A DNA stretch of 64,000 bases from Deroplatys truncata (taxonomy: Eukaryota; Arthropoda; Insecta; Mantodea; Mantidae): positions 261,711,816-261,775,815 of the forward strand of contig CM060975.1 of assembly GCA_030765065.1 (NCBI GenBank). Direction: 5' to 3'. Shown here piece after piece: positions 1-9,690 of this stretch. Numbering within the stretch: position 1 is the stretch's first letter; the number at the start of each line of letters is the position of its first letter. The notes below the pieces were generated by a model. It was not told where the DNA came from. It did not search any database and saw nothing but the letters and a program-made list of their open reading frames with translations. The position numbers and the translations under genes are program-made.

Positions 1-135
1 TAAATATTCGGGTCATATTCTTGGAAGATGCTGAACTTTAAATACTAAAATACCAATAAGTTTTTTTACCTAAATTTTCGCTTTTGAGTTATGCTGTTCT
101 CTTTCTCCGGTGAAATATTGTTACATGCTGGGTAG
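1..135 (+). repeat. HINE-like fragment (H1), 3' half
   Basis: Diverged stretch matching the part of the HINE family just before its microsatellite: TTGGAAGATGCTGAAC, then AAATACT, then TTTTGAGTTATGCTGTTC, in the same order and spacing as in the copy at 3537-3640. The CA repeat and 3' hairpin are not recognisable and the left side runs out of the window. Confidence 0.6.
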
Positions 136-2120
136 AGGCCTAAAAGTCCACATGAAAAATTAAATTAATTCTTAGTACACAGCGCGTACATTGAAGGGAC
201 GTATACTCACTAGGCTGCGGGGGACCGAAACGTGATGTGGAGTTTGAGGAAGACATGGGTTTTCACTGTGCAAAATCTATAACACAAATCTACCTACACA
301 TTACCGGATTTATTCCTCAATCGTTTGGTGTTCCTACATTATTAAATAGGTGAGGGGAGATGTTCATCGGCCCAAAGGCCGGCTTGCACGCGCGATCCGC
401 TTTTCACGGAATACTCAGTAAGACTGACCCTATATACTCACCACTCGTGGCTAGCACAAACTACCAGCCAGGAGTGACGTCATCCCATTCAACATCAATG
501 AGCCTTCCGGCTGACTACCCAGGAGGAAGGGGTGTCTGCGGCCGAAATTGACTGAGAGACGAAAACAACAATATGTCTGATAATGACAATACAGAATAAC
601 TGTGTCTAGTAATGACAATAAAACACCCGAATTATTAACAAGTATAGATACAAAAAAAAAAAAGGAATTGACAGAGAAAGTATAAAATAGGGGGAAATCT
701 AATGTAGATGTGTGCGCGTGGTCTAAGAATATGATGATGATAAAACAAAAAATCTTAAGTAATTTCGTATTAATGTTCACCTTTAAAGAAAATAATATTA
801 AAATATACACTTTACCTTTCCCACAGAATAGGTGCTTCGGAAGTAGTTGTTGCTAATGTTTAAGTTTTCCAGATTATTTTGTTTTATTTATTTATTTTTT
901 TATTTTTTTGCTTTCCCACCATAAGCTCCTTCCTAGCAACATGTCAAGTACTTAAGAGTTGTTTCGACATTTTCTGCATTACCTGACTTTAAACAATTTC
1001 TATGTAAATATTTATAGTGACTAGCGTAAACTGAAAACATCATAAATTGTGTTAATATTAATTGCATAAATAATGTAATATATAATGTATATATCCTATA
1101 AATTGTTAGTTCTAAAGGTCGTGTGAGTGTAAAAAAATCATAATTTTTTCAATTCGATTTTGCGTTTTTGCAGAGTGCTCCTTGTGAAGAATAAATAAAT
1201 GTAATTTCATGAATATTTAATATAGAGGTTGAAAGAATTCTGCCAATTTTTAAAAAATTATTATATAATTTTCTGATTATTCTATTGTAATCTCCATGTG
1301 CCGAAAAATGTAAATGATCTGAATTGACGGAATTTAAAGTGTTACCTAAAACGAAGACGTGTGTTGTATCCATATAGTGATTTAGATTATAACACAGTGT
1401 TCATTTTCACTCCAGACACAGGCAGAAAGAGTTAACTGCTGCACTCATACTGTCGTTTAAAAGCCACAAAAATTGTTTTTTTATGTTTTTCAAATTATCA
1501 GCCATAATTTCACATTGGTTACTTTAACAAACGAAAATAATACATATTTAGTTAGCACAATAACAGTGAAATTGACATTTAAATTTGCACTGTTACATTT
1601 AACACTAGTCAACTGGATGCTAATCACATTCTCAGTCCATTTGTTGGAAGACATTTTCGAACAAGCCCTGACTTTGCTTGGAGTAATATTAATATGTTCT
1701 TCTATTCGAAGAATTATGTCGATCTACAAACAGAAATACACAGATATGACCTTAATCTCTGGTGAAGGTCCTATGACGAAAGAATACAAAAGTAGGTATC
1801 CAGTTATGACTCATGCCTAATAGAGGTGGAAACTACGTGGAGTAGTAGATTTAACCCTTGCAATTTTAAAACTAATAACAAAATCACGATAGCAAAGTAG
1901 GACCAGCAACCACAAATTAATATATTTTAATTACTGTTTACAAATACCGCACGATATGCGTGTTTAAGTTAGATACAATTATACACAAGCACATTGGGAG
2001 AAAATGAATATTTTTCATAACAGCAACTTAGAAAACATGGAAAGTCGATTGATGAAGATGGCTACAATTTGGTGAATATAATTAAATTATTTATATTAAA
2101 AAAGCACCTAAACAAAGAAT
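136..2120. other. Unrecognised AT-rich DNA
   Basis: No gene recognised. A GC-richer segment at about 355-555 (with the motif CGGCCCAAAGGCCGG) stands out from its flanks and could be the remnant of a repeat, but I cannot name it. An open stretch of 115 codons at 1473-1820 is hydrophobic and AT-rich; nothing in it resembles a known family and it is within what chance allows in DNA of this composition. Confidence 0.5.
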
Positions 2121-2124
2121 TGAA

Positions 2125-2700
2125 ATTTGCTATATATAGTAGATTGAAAACTAGTCCATAGTACATGGCCAAGTAGCTTTGTAATAATTAGGTGCAATTG
2201 ATAATGTGTAAATTTAAAAGATTTAACTTTTTTTAGTGATTATTTCTTTCACATATGATAACTTAATTTTCCGCCTTTTTCTGTGCTTGGTTACGTTTAT
2301 TGTCTTTCACTATTCTTACAAAACTTGGAGTGACATAAATTCAGGAATTGAACATCTGCAGACACATGTATTTTTTCTTAATTTGTAAATTAACACATAT
2401 TCTCAATTTTGCAGATAAAGCATGAAGATTTTCATTAAAATCCATTAATGGACCAATTGTAAGTTGCGTCAATATAATTGTTACAGAAATAACATCCGTA
2501 AAAGTCCCCAGGCTTGCTTGCCTGCCTCATATTTTATTTTTGTTGCAATTGGGATAGTATTAACAGTGAAGTGTCAAATTGATTACAATTATGAGTCGAC
2601 TTTCATATCGCTGATGATGGGGCCTTAGCAGCCTTGAACGATCGTCCATCCGTTGACCATCAGGATGTAAGTGAAGGCTTTTAATATTATTTCCACTCAT
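2125..2700 (-). mobile_element. Penelope-like element, 5' end fragment
   Basis: The reverse complement of this stretch follows 31284-31800 closely: the hammerhead-like end, CAATTGCAACAAAAATAAAAT, the tract around TTGCGTCAAC, and the leader up to the TGGACTAGTTTTCAATC block. It is a second copy of the PLE family in opposite orientation, cut off before the reverse transcriptase. It abuts the R1-type LINE on its right. The same arrangement of the terminal motif is kept as in the larger copy, which suggests the arrangement belongs to the family rather than to one insertion. Confidence 0.8.
2597..2662 (+). ncRNA. Hammerhead ribozyme-like motif of the PLE
   Basis: The core reads CTGATGA, then a stem-loop around GGCC-TTAGCA-GCC, then GAACGATCGTC. 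It differs slightly from the cleaner copy at 31291-31359. PLEs are known to carry small hammerhead ribozymes with a very short stem III; here stem III would be a two-base-pair hairpin closing GATC. The motif is antisense to the PLE fragment that carries it. Confidence 0.55.
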
Positions 2701-2704
2701 AACG

Positions 2705-2946
2705 AATTAAAACTTATTTGGATAGCTGTTGAACTGATGCATTACAAACATCACTAAGAAAAATGCGGAGAATTTATAAAAAATCTGTGGTGGCAAAAGA
2801 ACGGGAAATAAATTTAAGAAGTTAGACAAGCTAAGGAAACATTTAAAGAGCTATTAAACGAAACTAAAGCAATCCATGGAAAAAATTTCGTTGAAACAAA
2901 TTTGGATGCCAACGTGTGGGGAGTTCCATATAAAATATGAAAAAAA
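2705..2946 (+). pseudogene. R1-clade LINE ORF2, segment before the RT domain
   Basis: One frame gives RQAKETFKELLNETK and then NLDANVWGVPYKI, ending at 2940. The WG(V/L)PYKI motif is the hallmark just upstream of the reverse transcriptase in R1/Jockey-type LINEs. The segment is interrupted by stops and the open frame does not extend far upstream. It is cut off by the HINE at 2947-3810; the protein-like reading resumes on the other side with NHKPEILTIIQKEDGRMTT. Confidence 0.7.
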
Positions 2947-3810
2947 TCTGATGTGTTACACTCTCATGACTTTCTCTACTCTTGTACAATCTAATTTTAC
3001 AAACGCCTATTCTCCATTTGCTTCCTGTTAATCGAGATATCGAGATGTCAATCTTATTGGTAATTTTCTTGTAGAAGCAAGGGGAATATGGTAGCTTTTA
3101 AGCGATAGTCAAATATTTTAACGCTGGTTGCTATGTGGCGCATTCCATTCTCTTTGCATGTCCAGGACAAAAAAAAAATGAATAACGCATTTGAGAAAAA
3201 GTATAAGTATTGGAAAATTTAAGGAAATAACAAGCAATATCTCAAAATGGTTCACTCAACTAAAAAAATGTATATGACATAAAGTTGTGTATTTTAACGC
3301 GATCTACACTTTTTGTGTAGTAAAATTTTGTCTCTCTCTTACGGTTTACCAGTTATGCAAAAGTCGTTCACAATGAAGAATACTTTTGGAGACATTCCCA
3401 GAAAATTCGAGATATACATTTCATTTCTCATAACATTATCTTAAACATATGATATTTTAATCAAAATCTTTAGAGCCATTTTTGAGAAAATTAAAATTTT
3501 CGAAAAATCTTCCATGTAAAGGGTAGTCTGGGGTGGGTGGATTTTCTTGAAAACCTTCGTGTCGCATCTCTGGAAGATACTGAACCTAAATACCAAGTTT
3601 GGTGCTTATCCGACTGTTCGTTTTGGAGTTATGCTGTTCACAGACAGACACACACACACACACACACAGACACACACACGGACATGTTTCCAAAAATGCT
3701 TTTTTTGGATTCAGGAGGTCTCAAAACATGTATTTCCGGTGAAATCTCGGTATCGAATTTTTGGGTGGAATGCAACACTTCCCCTACTTACGTAGTAGAG
3801 AAAGTAAAAA
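2947..3810 (+). mobile_element. HINE (H2), full-length copy inside the LINE
   Basis: Reference copy in sense orientation. It starts TCTGATGTGTTACACTC, has the subterminal repeat ACTTTCTCTACT at 2969-2980, an AT-rich core, the conserved block GATACTGAACC...ATGCTGTTCACAG, a CA microsatellite at about 3649-3680, a second conserved block (CATGTTTCC...ATTTCCGGTGAAATC) and a terminal hairpin at about 3778-3805 whose right arm AGTAGAGAAAGT is the inverted copy of the 5' repeat. This order (5' subTIR, core, microsatellite, 3' stem-loop) is that of DINE-1/HINE elements, non-autonomous relatives of Helentrons. It encodes nothing. No target-site duplication is seen, as expected for rolling-circle transposons. 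Open frames with His-Thr runs here only translate the CA repeat. Confidence 0.85.
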
Positions 3811-5275
3811 TCATAAACCAGAAATTTTAACAATAATACAGAAAGAAGATGGCAGGATGACCACAAGCTGGAAAGAATCAATAAATGAAGTTTTGAAGAA
3901 CTTGTTCCCTGATGAAGTTAGAACGGACGACGTAAATAATACTCTAAAAAGAATTAGTAGATGAACTTAACATACATTAATAATAAAGTTGTATTTCCAT
4001 TCGATATGTCCGAAATTAAATTAATGATTCAAAAATCGAGAAATAGAAAAGGCCGTAGGACCTGATGGCATACCTAATGAAGTATTAATTTGTTTGGATA
4101 AAAAATTAACACCATTTTTATTTGAATTCTTCAACGATTGTTTATGGTAAGTTCGCTTTCCATATTTTTGGAAAGAGTACAAGGTTATAAATTAAAAAAA
4201 GGAAATTCTAAAGTTCCAATAGTTGCAAAATCCTATCGACCCATATGTTTATTAAATACACTTGGGAAGGTTTTTGAACAGTTAATATATAAAAAATTAT
4301 GGAATATAGCATAATGATTGGCATGAGTGAAAACAATTTGGGTTCAGGAAAGGGAAGTCCACAGAAGATGCAGTAATTGAAGCAATAAAAATGCAGTTAA
4401 ATTATTCAAATATATAATAAGAATATTTATTGATATTTCTAGGCCATTTGATAACTTATGGTGGTCATTAATGTTTTATAGATTGCAAAAGAAGAATTTT
4501 GAAAAAGTCTCATTTTGAAGGATTATTGTGTAGATAGAAGGGTACATATAAAAGGACTAGGAGAGATGGTTAATAAATAAGAATAGGTTTCACCAGAGAT
4601 CGGTCCTAGGGCCAACTTTCTAGGATTTAGTAATGGAAATTTTATAGACCTAAATGGTATATATGTGAAAAATACCATCATTTATGCAGGTGACATTATT
4701 TTTATTATTGAAGGTAATTCAACCTGGGAAAGCGAGCCAATAATTCAACAGGAAATTAAAGTTATGCGTTCTAATTACAAATTAGAATTGTATTTTCCTC
4801 CTCAAAATCATGTTATATGATCCTAAAAGGAGTCCTAAAACGAAGTCGGCTAATAAATTATAATACTACAATAAGGAAGGAAACTATTAAGGAATGTTTT
4901 TAGATGAAATGAAAAATTAGAAAAAACACAGTACATGTTAAATCCAAATCTGAGGAAACCATGATGAAATTAGCCAAACCAATTTTAAAATATCTCTAAA
5001 GCTTAATACTATGTACCTAATACGATTTTTGCAACAATAATTACATATGGAAGTGGGTTGTGGGCTACAAGGATGCATGATGTAAAACTTAGGAATCAAT
5101 TGAGAGGTGCACAAAGAAACATTCTACTTCGTTATACAGGGGCAGGTAGCAACACACCCACAATGGCTTTATTTGTCTTTACGAATTTGGCCAACTGATT
5201 TATCAGAAAGCCAGAGGTGCAACGTTACGGCTTAAGATCGGAAATTTTGAAGAAGTAGAAGAAATTATAAGTTCA
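3811..5275 (+). pseudogene. R1-clade LINE reverse transcriptase, degraded
   Basis: Remnant of a non-LTR retrotransposon polymerase. In order I see EDGRMTTSWKESINEVLKN (3847-), AVGPDGIPNEVL (about 4051-), SYRPICLLNTLGKVFEQLI (about 4235-), a degraded FGFRKGKSTEDA region (about 4340-), FIDISRPFDNLWWSL (about 4423-), SVLGPTF (about 4600-), IIYAGDIIFII (about 4676-) and LRGAQRNILLRYTGAG (about 5100-). The FDNLWW form of motif A points to the R1 clade. The catalytic YADD reads YAGD, and many stops and frame changes are present, so it is dead. The C-terminal domain continues at 6100 after a foreign insert. Confidence 0.85.
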
Positions 5276-6099
5276 CGTTGCATCATAATCTGTGCCATAA
5301 CTAATATTTCCTAAATAGCTGAAATGGCTGGCCGGTTCTATCATTTAATTATTATCTTCATTTTTACAGATTCTTTTAAGTCCACCATAATTAAGAAAAT
5401 ATTCTACAATATTTATTTTATTTTAGGGAATATGGCACGTACTGATTTTCTTTAAAGCTGACTACTTGTAGTAATTCAACTTAACTCTATAAACTGCACA
5501 TCCTTCCTGTCACCTGAGACAAAAATATGTTTGTTCTGGTGTGCACCACAAACACAATGTTTACTTATTAGGAAATATTCATTCATGGGCTTAATAATTT
5601 GCATGAAGAAACAGAACTAGAAAACAGACTTAAAATATTTATTTCAGTGTTTTTTCTACTATTTGTGATACAAAGTTTTATAAATCACATGTTATAATGG
5701 AATTAAATAAACGTGCAAAACACTAATCTTTAGTTATTCACTGTCAAAGATAAATTTTATATATTAGCATTATTTCAAAATTTTCATTAATACAATAACA
5801 ATGTAAATTACAAGACATATATACAAAAATCAGAGCCACAGCAAAACAAAATGGCTCTACAGTGTCTTGAAGATTTCAATGAAGCTTATCATACTCTTCA
5901 ACTGCACATCCTATTTCTGTTAAGCACATGTTCTGTTTGTTGCAAGCTGTTTTGCAAAGCCATTACAGGACCCCTGAGGTTAGGAAAGGAAGCTCTATAT
6001 TTCCTTAACACTTTAACTACTAATTTCGTCAATTAGATCTCACTTCCCTAATATTTTGATATGGTATTACATCAGTTAAATATGCAATAAAGAACAAAT
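5276..6099. other. Insert of unknown origin inside the LINE
   Basis: The R1-type reading stops near 5275 (VEEIISS) and resumes near 6100 (ARVDKINEGR). Family alignments place these two stretches close together, so about 800 bp here are extra. The sequence is AT-rich with no recognised protein, no clear terminal repeats and no obvious target-site duplication. Confidence 0.45.
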
Positions 6100-6440
6100 T
6101 AGAACTAATTTGGTAGCTAGAGTAGATAAAATAAACGAGGGGAGAAAAAACCACAATATACACTGTAATATAAACGAAAGGTTAAATTTAAGGCATATTA
6201 AACCAATGAAAGGAGTAATACATTATCTGACAAGGCATGGGCCATATAGACTTTATTGGAAAAAGATTAAGAAGATTCGGTATACGATGTGCCACACAAG
6301 ATACACCGAACATGTTCTGTTTGAAAGTGTAAGGTATTTGGATAAAAAATTAGAAGAAAGAAAAAACTAACCTGCTATAAAATTGGTTATATATTAAGGA
6401 TTGAATATTTATGCATATATCTTGAGAAATTAGCAAGCTA
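6100..6440 (+). pseudogene. R1-clade LINE ORF2 C-terminal domain
   Basis: The open frame 6110-6370 gives NEGRKNHNIHCNINERLN, then HIKPMKGVIHYLTRHGPY and YTEHVLFES. This matches the C-terminal region of R1-clade ORF2 (consensus GLVHFLTGHGPY, then a zinc knuckle ending PEHVLFECP). The cysteines of the knuckle are largely lost (CHTRYTEHVLF remains). It is the 3' continuation of the LINE at 3811-5275, in the same orientation. Confidence 0.75.
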
Positions 6441-7260
6441 GCCCGCGACGAAAGAAGAGAGGAGAAGGAGGTAGCAGTAGTAGTTGAAGCAGAAGAAGTT
6501 AGAAGATCAGAAAGAATAAGAATACAAAATATTTATAATCAGTTAAACAATTCACCATTAAGAAATGATACATAGACCAAAACCGGAGGATGAAGGAAGG
6601 AGAGGGTGTAGACGAAGGGGATGGAGATCAGGTAGAAGAAGAAAGGGATAATGATCAAATTTATAGCGGTCGAAATTTTTATGGGACTACTATTGGGAGA
6701 CAACATTGGACAGATAGAAGAATATAACCAAGGATACGATGAGATGAAATTCATTAATAAGAATGGCGAAGAAGGAAAGAGTGGAGATGACAATTATAGT
6801 GAGAAAGATGAGGTTAATACGACCAGAGAAATGGCGCAGTAACGGCGGAGGTGAAGAAAAGAGGATGAAGATGAAAACTATAATGGGAAAGAAAACAAAA
6901 TACATGAGCAAGGGAACGACTATACGAAACATAACGTTATTAACTGAACAAAACTAGGGGAGGAATGGCAGAGGAACAGCGCTGGTGAAGAGAGAAGAAA
7001 AGGAGGAAACGATAACTATAGTGGGAAAGAAATGATTAGAAGATTCATTATATTAAAATTAACAAAATTAGAAGAGAAAAGGTGCAGCAATGATGGAGGG
7101 GAAGGAGAGAAGAAGAGAAAGGTGATAATTTTGGTGAGGAGAAAGGAGAAGGTGGTGCCAGGATGTGAGCGGCTAGCTGGAGGAAAAGGGGCAAGGAGGA
7201 GTCAGCCAAGGAGGATGGGAGATAGTGCGGCAGCAGTAACCGGTAGACGATTAGTGTGAA
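6441..7260 (+). repeat. Purine-rich imperfect tandem repeats after the LINE ORF2
   Basis: Strongly G+A-rich on the + strand. A motif of the form GGYG(A)AGARRRAARAGG followed by TATARTGRGAAAGAAA recurs near 6763, 6829, 6963 and 7078, at spacings of about 67, 134 and 115 bp. Short open frames give Glu/Lys/Gly-rich peptides and are probably by-products. The position suggests the 3' part of the LINE, either the C-terminal tail of ORF2 (it opens DEERREEEVAVVVEAEEVRR) or its 3' UTR. Confidence 0.55.
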
Positions 7261-7857
7261 GTGTGGTGCATTATAGTGCCAATTTAAAAGGTCAAAAAAT
7301 AAACAATTAAAAATGCTTTAAATGAAAAATAGATTGAGTGATACTTTAGTGAATTAGAACTCTAACATATATGGTTATAAAAGATGTAATTAAAAGGTGA
7401 AATAGTTGAAAGAAGGTTGAGTGAAATAGTCAAGTGTAGGGAGTTACATTATTAGGTTATAAAGTTAAGTGAAAAGTAAATAGTGTGAAAGTAGGCAAGT
7501 GGGTTAATAGAGAATAGTGAATTATGGTTTCAATTTTAGTAAAGAAAAGAGATGTAAGGAATTTATTGTATTGCGAAGCTTTAGAGTAAGAGATAAATAA
7601 GTAAGTTAAATTTCATTGTAGATATAATAATAGCGAAAAGTGATAAGTGAAATAATATGGTGAAATTATTGATGATTAATAAATGAAATAGAGCACAGTA
7701 TAGCTGTAGGGAAGTATAAAATATGTATAATTTAAATACAATAACACAAATATGTAATTAAACAGCTAAACAAATGATAATTAAATAATTTAAACAATTT
7801 AAACTAAACCAAGTAAGTAAAAATAACACGTTGAAGTTATAATAAGAGTGTAGGCTA
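7261..7857. other. A-rich DNA, possible LINE 3' UTR
   Basis: Low-complexity A-rich sequence (many AAATAG, AAGTGAAATAG words) that blends from the purine-rich repeats and continues in similar style after the SINE, to about 8620. No gene seen. Confidence 0.4.
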
Positions 7858-8262
7858 TGACATTGAATTTTTCAGTCGTCTTGGTTCTACCTTTCCAACC
7901 TTGTCCAACACACAGCTTGTGTGGAAAAACAATTAATTCCATTAATTGACCTAATAGTGGTTGAAACTATGAAGCCCGGGACTTAAGTATTTGCAGCATA
8001 GCAAGTTGCCTTTGGGGTATATCATCTCAATGCAATTTTAGATCTCCATGTGGTCTACCGGGAAAAATGCGAATCAGTTGGAGAATTTAATGTTGTACCG
8101 GCAGGTTGCCATGGTATCTCAGTAGTTAGAGCAACCAGACGGAGACCGGGAAACCCGTGGTTCAAATCCCGGCTATGGCACTGAATTTTTCATTCGTCTG
8201 ATTCTACCTTTCTAACCTTGTTCAACACACGGATTGTGTGGAAGAAGAATTCATTACGTTAA
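7858..8262 (+). mobile_element. tRNA-derived SINE, family 1 (SINE-1)
   Basis: The tRNA-like head at about 8103-8180 carries box A (TATCTCAGTAGTTAGAGCA) and box B (GGTTCAAATCCC at 8159-8170). It is preceded by a body with GCGAATCAGTTGGAG and AGCCCGGGACTTAAGTA, and followed by TGATTCTACCTTTC and CACACGGATTGTGTGG. The body ahead of the head begins with the same tail motif (GTTCTACCTTTCC), so the copy looks like tail plus body plus head plus tail, i.e. part of a dimer or a circularly permuted unit. It is not a functional tRNA: it has no cloverleaf with a proper acceptor stem. Confidence 0.8.
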
Positions 8263-8917
8263 ATATTGTAGTTATATTCAATACTTAATAATAAATATTG
8301 CATAAATTAAATAAAATCACACATTAATAATAATAATATTAAAGTAAGTAAATTAAACAATTGAATTGGATTAAAAAGGATCACATAATACAATGGTGAA
8401 TATGGTGTAGAATATTATATTGAAGTAATAAAATTTTAATAGTAAACAAAGCAAAAATAAGTTAAATTAAGAATAAAGAAATAAATTGCACACATAAAGT
8501 ATAGAACTCGTAAAGAAATATAAAAGATGGAATATATTCGTACTGGATACCAGTACATTTTAATGCCGAATACTGGCAGATAATATTAGATCTAGAAGAA
8601 ATAGTTAGCAGTAGCTTGTTTCTAGTTAATTTTTTTGCTGGCTTTCAGCAGATACAAATTAGTTAATACATGAGTAATTTATTTAGGTGTTAATAATTTT
8701 CATTTTTATTTTACTCTTATAAGTGAAAACTGTAAAATGATAATGTTTACAATATATTTACGTCCCGGTGTAGAAGTAGGTACCGGGGCGGAGTATTTCA
8801 GATTTTTATTTATTTCATATGTAGAATTTATTGATGAGGTACTCTAAAATAGTAAAGTGAGGGAAATGGGTACTCATTTAAGGAATGCATACATATTTAA
8901 GTTTCAAAGATTATTTA
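8263..8917. other. AT-rich DNA without recognised features
   Basis: Simple A/T-rich sequence resembling 7261-7857 up to about 8620. A short inverted pair around CCCGGTGTAGAAGTAGGTACCGGGG at 8763-8789 could form a hairpin; its meaning is unknown. Confidence 0.4.
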
Positions 8918-9240
8918 ATCTTCTCTACTACGTACTTACTATAAGTAGAAGTAATATTGTAATCCACCGAAAAATTCGGTACCAAAATTTCACCAAAAAT
9001 ACGTGTTTGATGCCCCCTGAACTCAAACAAAAGTATTTTTAGAAAAAGTTACTTATGTGTGTATGTACAGCATAATTAAAGTCCGACGAACACTAAATTT
9101 GGTATTTAGGTTAAACGTTTTTCAAAGCTGCGACACAAAAATTTTCAAAAATATTCCCTTCCATAAACTACGTTTTATTGGAACATTTTTAAGCAAATTG
9201 ATTTTCACAAAAATAACTTAACGATTTCGATTCAAATACC
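8918..9240 (-). mobile_element. HINE fragment (H3a), 3' half, old copy
   Basis: In reverse orientation: hairpin region CTTCTCTACTACG...AGTAGAAG, the block ATTCGGTACCAAAATTTCACC, a short degenerate TG tract near 9055, AACACTAAATTTGGTATTTAGGTT and GCTGCGACACAAAAATTTTC. Well diverged from the young copies. It meets a + strand fragment at about 9365 (tail-to-tail arrangement). Confidence 0.75.
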
Positions 9241-9364
9241 ATAATTTTAAGAGTAGATGGCTGTCTTTGAACTTCCGTTATCTTTGCGTCGCCAAGTGAA
9301 AATAACGATTAGCTGTTTTTCTTCTGAGAAAACTACAGTTATTCAAACATTTAAAATAAAAAAA

Positions 9365-9690
9365 AAACAATCTCGGAATGGCTAACTCACACAATTTAAC
9401 AATATTTATACATTTTGTGTACTACGTTTTTGTCTATCTCTTATGGTTTACCCGTTGTAAAAAATTCCTTGCAAGCGATAACTTCAGAGGCTGTTTCCAG
9501 AACATTCAGAATATAACTTTTACTTAAATAATTCAATATGTTTCGCTAAATGTTTGAATCAAAGCCTTCAGAACCAGTTTGAGAAAATAAAGTGTAGTTT
9601 GGGGTGTGAGGACTTTCTTCAAAGTACCCGTAAAGCCAAGTTTGGTATTCAACGAACATTTCGTCTTTTAGCTCACGGATGTATTAATCT
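9365..9690 (+). mobile_element. HINE fragment (H3b), middle part, old copy
   Basis: Sense-orientation match to the HINE core: ATACATTTTGTGTACTACG, TTTGTCTATCTCTTATGG, then a degraded CCAGAACATTCAGAATATA, GTGTAGTTTGGGGTG and AAGTTTGGTATTCAACGAAC. It lies opposite H3a. Whether this is one rearranged element or two insertions cannot be told. Confidence 0.65.

Noticed and set aside
1473-1820. 115-codon hydrophobic frame as a membrane protein gene
   Set aside because: AT-rich composition alone yields Phe/Ile/Leu-rich frames; no family, no promoter or splice context.
2947-3810. HINE family as a classical TIR DNA transposon or MITE
   Set aside because: The inverted 12-mer is subterminal at the 5' end, the 3' end is itself a hairpin, and there are no target-site duplications.
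8103-8180. Functional tRNA gene (also considered at 24930-25000, 29010-29085 and 57715-57800)
   Set aside because: Box A and box B are present but the acceptor and anticodon stems do not fold properly, and the same SINE bodies flank them in several copies.
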